Below, piece by piece: positions 52,915 through 61,868 of a stretch of 64,000 nucleotides of DNA. The DNA lies in contig OZ252048.1 in assembly GCA_965247915.1 (NCBI GenBank), positions 434,001 to 498,000 of the forward strand. Reading direction: 5' to 3'. The notes under the pieces are model-generated. The model had not been told where the DNA came from. It was given only the letters and a program-made list of their open reading frames with translations, and did not search any database. Position 1 is the stretch's first letter. The number at the start of each line of letters is the position of its first letter. Source of the stretch: JAKZRT01 sp965247915. GTDB lineage: Bacteria; Pseudomonadota; Alphaproteobacteria; Rhodobacterales; Rhodobacteraceae. The translations under genes were made by a program, and so were the position numbers.

Positions 52915-53206
52915 TTTCCCTTTCCTTCAAAGCTTCAAAGATGTGCTGCGCCAGGCCCAGACCGCCCGAGCGCGCCATATCGCGCGCTACTTCAAGCCGC
53001 ATGAACGATGAAAACTGCTCTTCCCCTGCGCCGCCACCGAAAGCGCGGCGCGGTTCGCCGAATTTCGCCGCCTTCAGCATTTCGGCCAGGAAAGTCGCCT
53101 CAAGCTCCACCGCGGTTGCGCGCAGCATTTCGTCGCGCGCGGCCGCCGGGTCTGACGCGGCGACGGCAGGCGCATGTCCGGGGCTTTGCGGACCAATGAC
53201 GGTCAC
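52613..53206 (-). CDS. FlgJ-like rod-binding protein with an overlong C-terminus
   Basis: The first about 97 residues are the FlgJ N-terminal rod-capping domain: ELEATFLAEMLKAAKFGEPR, AGEEQFSSFMRLEVARDMAR, SGGLGLAQHIFEALKERE. There is no muramidase domain; a separate transglycosylase is encoded at 37760. After residue 97 the frame runs on for about 100 codons through the FlgN-like gene in another frame (NPGRSHRGPSYQIGRG...), which looks like a lost stop codon. The GTG at 53206 with GAGGAG seven bases upstream is the best start. The correct end was probably near 52915. Confidence 0.65.
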   Translation of the reverse strand: MTVIGPQSPGHAPAVAASDPAAARDEMLRATAVELEATFLAEMLKAAKFGEPRRAFGGGAGEEQFSSFMRLEVARDMARSGGLGLAQHIFEALKERENGNPGRSHRGPSYQIGRGRARGSHQRQIGRSGAAGRHQATASGAAGQFGRARRYTGAGTIAAQVASKSHSLSGLAGRHPKYSRSGARPGARRSRAEDIWV

Positions 53207-53321
53207 GGCTCGACTCCTCAATTTATCATCAGTTTCTGGTTTATGCCCGCAGACTGGTAAAGAAGCGGTAACCGGTTCTCGTGCTTAATGCCCGCGACTT
53301 GGAAGAACTCCGGGGGATGAC

Positions 53322-55053
53322 ATGACGGCAACCGGCTTTCCGGGCCAGGCATCGGTTCTGGCGCTTTTGACCGGCGGCACCGATGGCCAGACGGCCAGCA
53401 GCACGCCAGATCGGCCGCCGGTGACGGTAATGACGCCGCGATCCTCTGGTTTTGCCCACCACCTTGCGGCGCTCGCGCCCGATGTGGTGAACGGCGCAGG
53501 TCGGGATCAGGGCGCGATCGACGAAAATCCCCGCGGGCCAAAAATGTCCGAAGGGCTCGCGCGGTCGGGCTGGGGCACCGCCGAAAAGCTTAATTCGCAG
53601 GGTGAAACGCGCGCCACACCCATTCCTGACGATGCGCCGCGCGGGCCTTTGCGGCATGACCTGCCGGGCCTTGATCGCGCGCAAGACCGGGTGCCCCGGC
53701 ATCGCGGTGGCGCCTGGACGCGACTTGGCGAGATCGTGGCGAGATCGGCGGATGGCGACGACCATCCGCCCCCGTCGGCGCCTCAATCGCTGCCGTCAGA
53801 ACCGCTTGAATTACCTGCACAATCGCCTATCCCGGACGCGCCCGGCCCCAATGGTGCCCCAAGCGCGCCGCAGCTGGCATTCCCGGCCCGGACCTTAGAT
53901 GCCGTGACCACACCCGGAGCCGACCCCCGCAGTGGTGACACGTCGCGCGGTGCAAGCCGGGTTGCGACCGCGCCTGGGGCTCAGTTAGCAGCACTGCCAG
54001 CGCTTATTGAGCCGCTGGCACCAGCGCCGCGCGCATCGGCAGAGCGGCAAACCGCGACCGCGCAAGCGACACGGGCCGACCCAACCAACCGCGACATGCA
54101 GTTTGCGGCGGTGACCCGCCTTGTCCCCTATGCGCCAGATGGTCCGACGCCAGGCCGCCACCAGGCGACCGCCGCCGCTCCAGCGCTGCCGACCGCCGGA
54201 CCGCCAGCAACGACGCTTCCTGTGCCCCCCCCGTTCCGGGGCGATGCCGCCCCTGCCCGGCGCGCGCGCGCCGGATACTGTGCAATCGCGACCTTTGCAC
54301 CCCAGCGCACCGGCGGTTTCAACCGATACGGTGCCCAGAGCGACAGGGATGACCGTGGCGCTGGAGCCACCCATACAGGCGCGCAGCCGACGCCCGGAAC
54401 ACGCCCGGTCGACGGCCCAAATGTCGCGGATCGAATCGCCGCCGCCGGTGGCGCCAACACTGGTCAGGGCTCCACCGCACCCCGGTGTTGTCGGTTTTGA
54501 CGGCCCGGCAACTCTGGCTGCCATGCCACCCGATGCGGCCGTGGTCGCCGATGGGCTAGCGGCTGCCGATCCGGCCCCGCGCGAGGGTCGGACCGGCGAA
54601 TCCGCCGGCGCGCGCTTTGATCGGGTTTTTCACCTTCCCGAGGTGGCGCGCGGGGTGATCCGGCAACTGGCCAACGCAGCAACGCTGAACCTGGCCGAGC
54701 GCCCGGTCGAACTGTCGCTGGACCCCGCCGAACTGGGCCGGGTGCGCCTGACTCTCGCGGTGTCGGACGCAGGCGTTTCGGTATCGATCGTCGCCGAGCG
54801 CCCCGAGACACTCGAGCTGATGCGCCGTAACGCCGATGCGCTGGCGGCAGAGTACCGGGCGCTTGGTTACGCTGACGTGACCCTGTCGTTCGGCGCGGCA
54901 GCGGACGGTCCAGGGTCCGACAGCACGCCCGGTCACGAGAACGCCCCGGCAGAAAGCTTGGCTGAATCCGGGCGTGCGCCGGCATTGCCCGACGACGCGG
55001 CGCCGCTGAAACTGCGACTTGGCGACAGCGGGCGGCTTGATATTCGCGTTTGA
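53322..55053 (+). pseudogene. fliK: Flagellar hook-length control protein FliK, frameshifted at a C8 tract
   Basis: The N-terminal part (from 53322) is the Pro/Ala-rich FliK ruler region. The C-terminal part, in another frame and ending at 55053, has the substrate-switching domain: ERPVELSLDPAELGRVRLTL, VSDAGVSVSIVAERPETLEL and LGYADVTLSFG. The frames change near eight C at 54225-54232 (between LPVP and the PPRSGAMPP reading). Joined, the protein would be about 576 residues. A one-base slip at the tract would restore it, so it is either a broken gene or a reversible switch. Confidence 0.8.
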
Positions 55054-55072
55054 TCAGAAAGGGACCTTGCCC

Positions 55073-55756
55073 ATGGATCCGATTGTAACCACCAACGCCC
55101 TTGGCCCCGGCCAGACGCAAACCGTGCGCCCGGCAGGCGAGGGCGAAGACAGAGCCACGATGATCGCCTCGGATTTCGAGACGTTTTTGCGGCTTCTCAC
55201 CACCCAGCTGGAAAATCAGGACCCGCTGAACCCGATGGAAAGCTCTGAGTTTGCGGTTCAGCTGGCTACGTTTTCCGGCGTTGAACAGCAGGTGCGGACC
55301 AACGCCTTGCTGCAATCGATGGCCGCTGCCGCCGATGCTTCGGGCCTCTCGGATATGGCGGCCTGGGTCGGACTGGAAGCACGCTCGCCGGCATTGCAGT
55401 ATTTTGACGGCACGTCGCTGACGCTTTCGCCGCCGCAAATCCTGTCCGCCGATCGCGCCATGATAGTGGTGCGCGACGCCACCGGGGTCGAGGTCGGGCG
55501 TTTCGACATCCCCAATGACGGGGTGCCCTTCCGCTGGCTGGGGACCGGGACGGCGGGAACCCCGCTGACCCCTGGCAGCTATGCGTTCACGGTCGAGGGC
55601 TATCAGGGTCAAGACCATGTGGACAGCGTTCAGATCGAAACCTATGGCACAGTGTCCGAAGTGCAGATCGGCGCGGATGGACCGGTTTTGGTATTGAGCG
55701 ACGGCAGCCGGGTTCTGGCCGCCGATGTCACCGCGGTGCGCGCGCCGGGGGCCTGA
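55073..55756 (+). CDS. flgD: Flagellar hook-cap protein FlgD
   Basis: A 227-residue scaffold for hook assembly. The conserved N-terminal segment DFETFLRLLTTQLENQDPLN and PMESSEFAVQLATFSGVEQQ is present, then a FlgD Ig/tudor-like part (VVRDATGVEVGRFDIPNDG, GTPLTPGSYAFTVEGYQ). The ATG at 55073 lies 19 bp after the FliK stop and fits the family start. Intact. Confidence 0.93.
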   Translation: MDPIVTTNALGPGQTQTVRPAGEGEDRATMIASDFETFLRLLTTQLENQDPLNPMESSEFAVQLATFSGVEQQVRTNALLQSMAAAADASGLSDMAAWVGLEARSPALQYFDGTSLTLSPPQILSADRAMIVVRDATGVEVGRFDIPNDGVPFRWLGTGTAGTPLTPGSYAFTVEGYQGQDHVDSVQIETYGTVSEVQIGADGPVLVLSDGSRVLAADVTAVRAPGA

Positions 55757-55763
55757 GGCAAGC

Positions 55764-55851
55764 GTTGCGCCGCGGTCCGCGTCGCGACGGGCGAGAGGGC
55801 GCTGCCCCTCTCGCGCTCTCCCCGAAGTACTTTCAAAACGAAGAATGAAAA
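55764..55851. repeat. Intergenic palindromic repeat, copy 3
   Basis: Directly after flgD: GTTGCGCCGCGG, GCGAGAGGGCGCTGCCCCTC with a hairpin GAGAGGG-CGCTG-CCCCTCTC, then CGCGCTCTCCCCGAAGTACT and AACGAAGAATGAAAAGG. Same layout as copies 1 and 2. Confidence 0.75.
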
Positions 55852-55915
55852 GGCGATCTGACCGGCGCGCGGAATACCCATTTTCACGCGGCCCGCTGTG
55901 AACTAGGCAGGGCGC

Positions 55916-56788
55916 ATGGATTTGACGAAGCCTCTGCTTGCCGGACCCCCGGATGATCTGCAGCGCGCGGCACCTGTCGAAGCGGGCGCGACCTGGTCGC
56001 CGATGCGCGGCGGCCGGTCCAACCACATTTGGCGGATCGATAGTCGGGACCGAAGCCTGGTCTGCAAGCTCTATTTCGAGACCGGGGGCAACCTTATTTT
56101 CCCCAATGACCCGAAGGCCGAAGCCTTGGCCCTGCGCGCCTTGTCGCAATCGGGCGCGGCCCCCGAGCTGGTTGGCGAACACACAGGGCGCTGGGGCGTT
56201 GCGCTATTTTATGACTATTGCCCCGGCGAGGTCGGTCGCGCCGCGCCGGGCGAGGTTGCAACCCTGCTGGCGCGGCTGCACCAATGGCCAGCACCCGAGG
56301 GGCTTCGCGCCCTTCCGGGGGGCACCGCAATGATCGAATCTCAGGTGCGGCACATGCTGGGGGGCCTGAACCAAGCCCTAGCCGACGATCTCATCGCTTT
56401 ACGTCCACCGGGCCAGGTAGAGCCGACCGACCACGCAGTGTTTTTGCATGGCGACCTGGTGCCAGCAAATATTGTCGCGGGCCCCGAGGCGATCACGCTT
56501 ATCGATTGGCAGTGCCCGGCAGCGGGCGATGCCTGCGAGGATCTCGCAGTTTACCTGTCCCCGGCCATGCAGACACTTTATGGCGGTCAGCCGCTGCGGG
56601 CGGGCGATGCCATGGCCTTTCTTGCCGCCTATGACAACGATGCGGTCATCTCGCGCTACCGCGCCCTCGCCCCGCATTTTCACTGGCGCATGGCGGTCTA
56701 TTGCCACTGGAAGGCGGCGCATGGGGCGGAAGATTACCGGGCGGCGGCAGCCTTGGAACTGGCGTCTTTGGCGCAGGCGGTCGGTTAA
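55916..56788 (+). CDS. Aminoglycoside/choline-kinase-like phosphotransferase
   Basis: A 290-residue APH-fold kinase. The catalytic loop is FLHGDLVPANIV (HxDxxxxN) and the metal-binding motif is LIDWQCPAAGD. The N-terminal nucleotide region has RGGRSNHIWRIDSRDRSLVC. Bacterial proteins of this kind phosphorylate choline, sugars or amino alcohols; the substrate is unknown. It converges on ubiB with a four-base overlap of the stops. Confidence 0.8.
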   Translation: MDLTKPLLAGPPDDLQRAAPVEAGATWSPMRGGRSNHIWRIDSRDRSLVCKLYFETGGNLIFPNDPKAEALALRALSQSGAAPELVGEHTGRWGVALFYDYCPGEVGRAAPGEVATLLARLHQWPAPEGLRALPGGTAMIESQVRHMLGGLNQALADDLIALRPPGQVEPTDHAVFLHGDLVPANIVAGPEAITLIDWQCPAAGDACEDLAVYLSPAMQTLYGGQPLRAGDAMAFLAAYDNDAVISRYRALAPHFHWRMAVYCHWKAAHGAEDYRAAAALELASLAQAVG

Positions 56789-58314
56789 AGAAAATCGACG
56801 GCCAGAAGTACCGCCAGCGCCAGACCGGCCCCCAATACCATCCACCCAAGGCTGCGCCACCGCGATGGTCGCGGCGGTGGATCGGGTTCGGCGCTGAGGC
56901 GGATCAACGCCGTTTCGGCCAGATGCGGCAGGCGCGGCCCGAAGCGCGACATGACGCGCGCCGTGCGGATCAGATCGCGCGCCAGGGCGCGCGGGCCGAC
57001 GTTGTTGTGGATATAGGTCTCGACCACCGGCCGCGCGACTTCCCAGATGTTGATCTGCGGGTCGAGCGACCGTGCCACGCCTTCGACCACCACCATGGTG
57101 CGCTGCAGCAAAATCAGCTCGGTGCGGGTCTGCATCCCGAATTGTTGGGTCACTTCAAAAAGATAGGTCAAAAGACGCGCCATCGAGATATGGCTGGCCC
57201 CCATCCCGAAGATCGGTTCGCCCACGGCGCGCAGGGCGCGGGCGAATTCGTCGATATCGCGGTCGGCGGGCACGTAGCCGGCCTCGAAGTGCACCTCGGC
57301 GACGCGGCGGTAATCGCGGCGGATGAAACCAAACAGAATTTCGGCGTAAACCCGGCGTGTGTATTCGTCGATCCGGCCCATGATGCCGAAATCCATTGCG
57401 ATGATGTCGCCCGACGGGCCGATCTTGAGGTTGCCCTGGTGCATGTCGGCGTGGAAATAGCCGTCGCGCAAAGCGTGGCTGAGAAACAACTGCAGAGCCC
57501 GGCGGCCAATCGCGCCTTTGTCGTGGCCAGCGGCATCAAGGGCCGCGATGTCGTGCATTGCGATACCCTCGGCCCAGCCAAGCGTCATCACGCGACGGGC
57601 CGAAAGCGGCCAGTTAGGCCGGGGAACAGTAAAGCCGTCATCGCCTTCGGTTGAATTCGCAAACTCAGCAGCGGCGGCGCATTCCATGCGCATGTCCAGC
57701 TCGCCCAGCACGATGCCCTCGAAATGGGCGATCACATCCATGGGCCGCAGCCGGCGCGAGGCCGGCGACAACAGCTCGACCATCCGCGCGGCGAAATAGA
57801 ATGCATCGATGTCGCGGGCGAAGGCGCGCTCGATGCCGGGGCGCAGTACTTTCACCGCCACCTCGTCGCCAGTGTCGCGCAGGCGCGCCCGGTGAACCTG
57901 GGCGATCGAGGCGGCGGCAACGGAATCAGAAAACTCGGTGAAAACTTCGTCGGCAGGCTGACCGATTTCGCGCGCAAATTCCGCCTTGGCGACGTCGGTC
58001 GGAAACGGCGGCAGCTTGTCCTGCAGCACCTGCAGTTGGGTGGCAAGCTCGGCCCCCACGACGTCGGGCCGGGTCGACAGAAGCTGACCAAACTTAATGT
58101 AGGCGGGACCGAGGGCGGTCAGCGCCCGCGTCAGGGGCGGCATCGCCGGGTCGCCCCTAAGCCCGAGCGGCGCGAACGGCAGGCCCAGGATGCGCGCAGT
58201 CAGCCGCAGCGCTGGCGGCATATCCATGGCATTCATCACCACGCGCATCGCGCCGGTCCGTTCAAAGGTCGCGCCGGTGCGGATCAGCCGCCATATGTTG
58301 TGCGGGCCGCGCAC
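56785..58314 (-). CDS. ubiB: Ubiquinone biosynthesis atypical kinase UbiB
   Basis: A 509-residue ABC1/ADCK-type protein. The KxGQ-type segment is LGPAYIKFGQLLSTRPDVVG; catalytic-loop residues are in HADMHQGNLKIGPSGDIIAM (given in part), with DFGIMGRIDEYTR. Two C-terminal membrane helices (SLGWMVLGAGLALAVLLAVD). Supports ubiquinone synthesis through ATPase action. It follows ubiE after one base. Confidence 0.95.
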   Translation of the reverse strand: MRGPHNIWRLIRTGATFERTGAMRVVMNAMDMPPALRLTARILGLPFAPLGLRGDPAMPPLTRALTALGPAYIKFGQLLSTRPDVVGAELATQLQVLQDKLPPFPTDVAKAEFAREIGQPADEVFTEFSDSVAAASIAQVHRARLRDTGDEVAVKVLRPGIERAFARDIDAFYFAARMVELLSPASRRLRPMDVIAHFEGIVLGELDMRMECAAAAEFANSTEGDDGFTVPRPNWPLSARRVMTLGWAEGIAMHDIAALDAAGHDKGAIGRRALQLFLSHALRDGYFHADMHQGNLKIGPSGDIIAMDFGIMGRIDEYTRRVYAEILFGFIRRDYRRVAEVHFEAGYVPADRDIDEFARALRAVGEPIFGMGASHISMARLLTYLFEVTQQFGMQTRTELILLQRTMVVVEGVARSLDPQINIWEVARPVVETYIHNNVGPRALARDLIRTARVMSRFGPRLPHLAETALIRLSAEPDPPPRPSRWRSLGWMVLGAGLALAVLLAVDFL

Positions 58315-58315
58315 C

Positions 58316-59068
58316 TCAGAGCTTCCAGCCCGAATGCAGTGCCGCCACGCCCATGGAAAGATTGCGGTATTTCACCAGATCAAAGCCCGCGCCGCGGATC
58401 ATGTCGGCAAACGTATCCTGATCGGGAAATTGGCGGATCGATTCCACCAAATACTGGTAACTGTCGCGTTCGCCGGCGATCGCCTGACCCAGAGCCGGAA
58501 TCACGTTGAACGAATAGCGGTCATAGGCCCATTGCAGGCCGGGGTTCGGCAGTTGGCTGAATTCCAGCACCATCAGCCGCCCACCGGGGCGCAGGACCCG
58601 GAAGGCTTCGCTCAGCGCGTCCGAAACGCAGGTCACGTTGCGGATGCCGAACGAGATTGTGTAGACGTCAAAGCTGGCGTCAGGAAATGGCAGCGCCATC
58701 GCGTCGCCCGCCACCCAGGTCAACCGGTCACTCAGCGCCTCGGCCTCGGCCCGTTCGGCCCCTGCGACCAGCATGGCTTGCGTTAGGTCGCAGACGACCG
58801 CGCTGGTGCCCGACGCGCGGCGCAGGAACCGAAAGGCGATATCGCCGGTGCCGCCCGCCACGTCCAGCACCCGCTGCCCGGGGCGCGGCGCCAGCCAATC
58901 CAGCATCGCGTCTTTCCACAGGCGGTGGACGCCCAGGGACATGACATCGTTCATCACGTCATAATTCGACGCCACCGACGAAAAAACGCCATGCACCAGC
59001 CCGGCCTTGGCGTCTGCTTCAACGGTGCGAAAGCCGAAGTGGGTCGTTTTGTGGTCTGCAGTTGCCAT
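58316..59068 (-). CDS. ubiE: Ubiquinone/menaquinone biosynthesis C-methyltransferase UbiE
   Basis: A 250-residue SAM-dependent methyltransferase. Motifs: HGVFSSVASNYDVMNDVMSL, the SAM site VLDVAGGTGDIAFRFL, and ISFGIRNVTCVSDALSEAFR. It methylates the quinone ring. It is divergent from mutM, a typical neighbourhood in this order. Confidence 0.96.
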   Translation of the reverse strand: MATADHKTTHFGFRTVEADAKAGLVHGVFSSVASNYDVMNDVMSLGVHRLWKDAMLDWLAPRPGQRVLDVAGGTGDIAFRFLRRASGTSAVVCDLTQAMLVAGAERAEAEALSDRLTWVAGDAMALPFPDASFDVYTISFGIRNVTCVSDALSEAFRVLRPGGRLMVLEFSQLPNPGLQWAYDRYSFNVIPALGQAIAGERDSYQYLVESIRQFPDQDTFADMIRGAGFDLVKYRNLSMGVAALHSGWKL

Positions 59069-59146
59069 TGCTTGCCTTTGCGTCGTTCACGCCCTCATAT
59101 AGCCCGCGCAGCGCGGCATCAATCGCGCGCGATCAAGGGGGCGGAT

Positions 59147-59998
59147 TTGCCCGAACTTCCCGAAGTTGAAACATTGCGGCGCGGGCTGGAGCCGGTTTTG
59201 GTGGGCAAGCGCCTGGCCAATGTCCAGGTCAACCGCCCCGACCTGCGCTGGCCGTTTCCGCCGCGCATGAGCGCGCGGCTGACCGGGGCGCGGGTCGATG
59301 CAATTCGGCGGCGGTCGAAATATCTGCTGGCCGACCTCAACACGGGCGAAACGCTGATCGTGCATCTGGGGATGTCGGGCCGCATGTTGGTGTCGGGGAC
59401 CAGCATCGGAAAATTCCGACACGACCTTGCCGCCCGGCAAAAGCACGATCATGTGGTGCTCGACATCGAAGGCGGCGCGCGCGTGACGTTCAATGATCCG
59501 CGCCGGTTCGGGGCAATGGACCTGATTGCGACGGACAAAGTCGACCAGCACCGGCTGCTGGCTGGCCTGGGGCCCGAACCCTTGGGAAATGCCTTTGACG
59601 AGACCTATCTTGTCGCTGCCCTCAAAGCACGTTCATTACCAGTCAAATCGGCGCTTCTGGACCAGAGAATCGTCGCCGGACTGGGCAACATCTATGTCTG
59701 CGAGGCGCTCCACCGCGCCAAGATCTCGCCTCTGCGCAAGTCCAAAAACATCGCGCGCACGCGGGTCGCGGGGCTTGTCCCGGTCATCCGACAAGTGTTG
59801 ACCGAGGCCATCGACGCGGGCGGCTCATCGCTGCGCGATTTTCGCCAGGTAGACGGCGAACTGGGTTATTTTCAACATGTTTTCCGGGTTTATGGCTGCG
59901 AAGCCACGCCCTGTCTGACCCCCCAATGCGCTGGCACGATCCGCCGGGTGGTGCAATCGGGGCGATCCAGCTTCTATTGCCCGGTCTGTCAAAGATGA
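59147..59998 (+). CDS. mutM: Formamidopyrimidine-DNA glycosylase, TTG start
   Basis: A 283-residue repair enzyme that removes oxidised purines. The catalytic N-terminal proline must be residue 2: the sequence PELPEVETLRRGLEPVL begins right after a TTG at 59147, with AAGGGGGCGG upstream, so TTG is the start. The H2TH region has VAGLGNIYVCEALHRAKISP, and the C-terminal zinc finger ends FYCPVCQR. Reading from upstream ATGs would block the catalytic proline. Confidence 0.93.
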   Translation: MPELPEVETLRRGLEPVLVGKRLANVQVNRPDLRWPFPPRMSARLTGARVDAIRRRSKYLLADLNTGETLIVHLGMSGRMLVSGTSIGKFRHDLAARQKHDHVVLDIEGGARVTFNDPRRFGAMDLIATDKVDQHRLLAGLGPEPLGNAFDETYLVAALKARSLPVKSALLDQRIVAGLGNIYVCEALHRAKISPLRKSKNIARTRVAGLVPVIRQVLTEAIDAGGSSLRDFRQVDGELGYFQHVFRVYGCEATPCLTPQCAGTIRRVVQSGRSSFYCPVCQR

Positions 59999-60060
59999 CT
60001 TGAAAGCTGGGCGCGGAGTGGTAAGGCATTTGTCCACTCAAACCATCGCGGCGGGGCCCC

Positions 60061-60837
60061 ATGGCGTATGAAACACTCATCGTCGAGATTGACGATCATG
60101 TTTGCCTTATCAAACTCAACCGGCCCGATGCGCTGAATGCGCTGAATTCGGTGCTTTTGGGCGAGTTGGGACAGGCCTTGTGCGAGGCTGACGCGAACGA
60201 AAAGGTCAGGGTGGTTGTCCTGACCGGGTCGGAAAAAGCCTTTGCTGCCGGGGCCGATGTTGTCGAAATGTCGGGCAAGGGGTTCGTCGATGCATTCCGC
60301 GAAGACCTATTCGGGCGGCGACAGCTCGATCAGCTGACCAGCCGCAAGCCGATCATCGCCGCGGTGTCAGGCTATGCGCTTGGCGGCGGCTGCGAACTGG
60401 CCATGATGTGCGACTTCATCGTGGCGTCAGACACCGCCAAGTTCGGCCAGCCCGAAATCAACCTTGGCGTCATGGCCGGGGTCGGCGGCACCCAACGCCT
60501 GACCCGGCTGGTCGGTAGGTCCAAATCGATGGATATGCACCTGACTGGTCGCATGATGGACGCGACCGAAGCCGAACGCGCCGGTCTGGTCAGCCGCGTG
60601 GTGCCGGCCAAAAAACTGATCGAGGAAACCCTGGCCATTGCCGGGAAGATTGCCGAAAAGTCCATGCTCAGCGTGATGGCGGTCAAAGAGGCGGTTAACC
60701 GTGCCGAAGAAACTTCGCTGGCCGAAGGTCTGTTGTTCGAACGGCGCCTCTTCCATTCGCTGTTTGCCACCGAAGATCAAGCCGAAGGCATGAACGCTTT
60801 CCTGGAAAAGCGCGAGCCACAGTTTCGGGATAAATAG
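60061..60837 (+). CDS. Enoyl-CoA hydratase
   Basis: A 258-residue crotonase-fold enzyme of fatty-acid beta-oxidation. The oxyanion hole is in KAFAAGADVVEMSGK and IIAAVSGYALGGGCELAMMC, with catalytic glutamates in the latter segment and in FGQPEINLGVMAGVGGTQRL (given in part). Length is normal. Frequently found between mutM and rpsT in this order. Intact. Confidence 0.94.
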   Translation: MAYETLIVEIDDHVCLIKLNRPDALNALNSVLLGELGQALCEADANEKVRVVVLTGSEKAFAAGADVVEMSGKGFVDAFREDLFGRRQLDQLTSRKPIIAAVSGYALGGGCELAMMCDFIVASDTAKFGQPEINLGVMAGVGGTQRLTRLVGRSKSMDMHLTGRMMDATEAERAGLVSRVVPAKKLIEETLAIAGKIAEKSMLSVMAVKEAVNRAEETSLAEGLLFERRLFHSLFATEDQAEGMNAFLEKREPQFRDK

Positions 60838-61011
60838 CCACTGTCCACGGGCGGCCACCAATTTTCGGGTTTTCAAGCCGCGCAGAATGGCGTAGACGGC
60901 GCGCTGACATGCGCGCGAGGCCCGCTTTGGCCGGAATGGGTCGGTTTTCAAACCCGGCGTCGGGCTTTTGCGCATTTGGAATGAACTCGGACCCGACGAA
61001 GGAAAAGACAG

Positions 61012-61275
61012 ATGGCCAATTCGCCGCAAGCCAAAAAGCGCGCCCGCCAGAACGAGCGTCGTTTCGCAATCAACAAAGCCCGCCGGTCGCGCATCCGCAC
61101 TTACCTGCGTAAAGTGGAAGAGGCGATCGCCTCGGGCGACAAGGATGCAGCCGCCACAGCGCTGCGTCAGGCGCAGCCGGAACTGATGCGCGGCGTGTCG
61201 CATGGCGTCTTTCACAAAAACACCGCGGCGCGCAAAATGTCGCGCCTGAATGCGCGGGTAAAGGCCGTAGGCTGA
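61012..61275 (+). CDS. rpsT: Ribosomal protein S20
   Basis: An 87-residue, very basic primary 16S rRNA-binding protein: MANSPQAKKRARQNERRFAI, IRTYLRKVEEAIASGDKD and GVFHKNTAARKMSRLNARVK. Followed by an intrinsic terminator. Confidence 0.96.
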   Translation: MANSPQAKKRARQNERRFAINKARRSRIRTYLRKVEEAIASGDKDAAATALRQAQPELMRGVSHGVFHKNTAARKMSRLNARVKAVG

Positions 61276-61313
61276 TCATTTTTGGTGCGCGAACGCTCTG
61301 AAGGCAATTTTTC

Positions 61314-61347
61314 CGCCCCCTGAACCGTTCGGGGGGCGATTCTTTTT
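61314..61347 (+). terminator. Rho-independent terminator of rpsT
   Basis: Stem CGCCCCC (61314-61320) with GGGGGGCG (61331-61338), loop TGAACCGTTC, then ATTCTTTTT. It lies 39 bp after the rpsT stop. Confidence 0.85.
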
Positions 61348-61868
61348 GCACTCGGCATTTCGCCCGAAAAACCGGCAAGTGTGTCCCAGACAAAAAGAAA
61401 TTCTGAACGCCCGTCGAGGACCGTGGGATTCGGCGTGGACAAATTGCGAGTCAAGTTCGAAGTTCTGTTGCACCAGCCGCTTTCTTCGTTAGCTTCGGAC
61501 GTGCGATTCATTTCGCCCTAGGGGACATGGCCGGACCTTGGGTCGGTCGAAAAGGCGCCATGACTGCACCAATGCAGCATGGGTGCCGGCCGGCAAAAGC
61601 AGGGTACCATCGGCGCCAGGGGCTCGTGTGGGGACGCGGGTCTGGAGCTGAAATCGACATTGCGGGATCTGCGCCGCGTTTGTCTGATCTGAACATGTCC
61701 GATCGGCTCGCTTTTGCGGCGACCATGCGCTTTCCGGCTGGGCCCGGATTTAGGCGCTCGTGGTTGCTTCGCGCCTGCGGGTCTTTATCTACGGCGCAAT
61801 GGGGGCGCTTGGGCGCGAAAGGAAAACCGGTGGCATTAGCGCCGGAAAGAAGATCGGATTGAACGCTG
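61348..61868. other. dnaA upstream region
   Basis: About 520 bp with no gene I can support. One near-DnaA-box sequence is seen (CGTGGACAAAT near 61433), which is not enough to call an origin. The dnaA promoter and leader must lie here; a purine-rich GGAAAGAAGATCGG stretch just before the ATG may hold the ribosome site. Confidence 0.5.

Noticed and set aside
22145..55756. Genomic island or prophage carrying the flagellar genes
   Set aside because: Base and codon use agree with the flanking housekeeping genes, gene order is that of the order's native cluster, and no integrase or attachment repeats flank it.
61348..61868. Chromosomal origin next to dnaA
   Set aside because: Only one weak DnaA-box-like sequence was seen; no cluster of boxes or AT-rich unwinding region that I can support.
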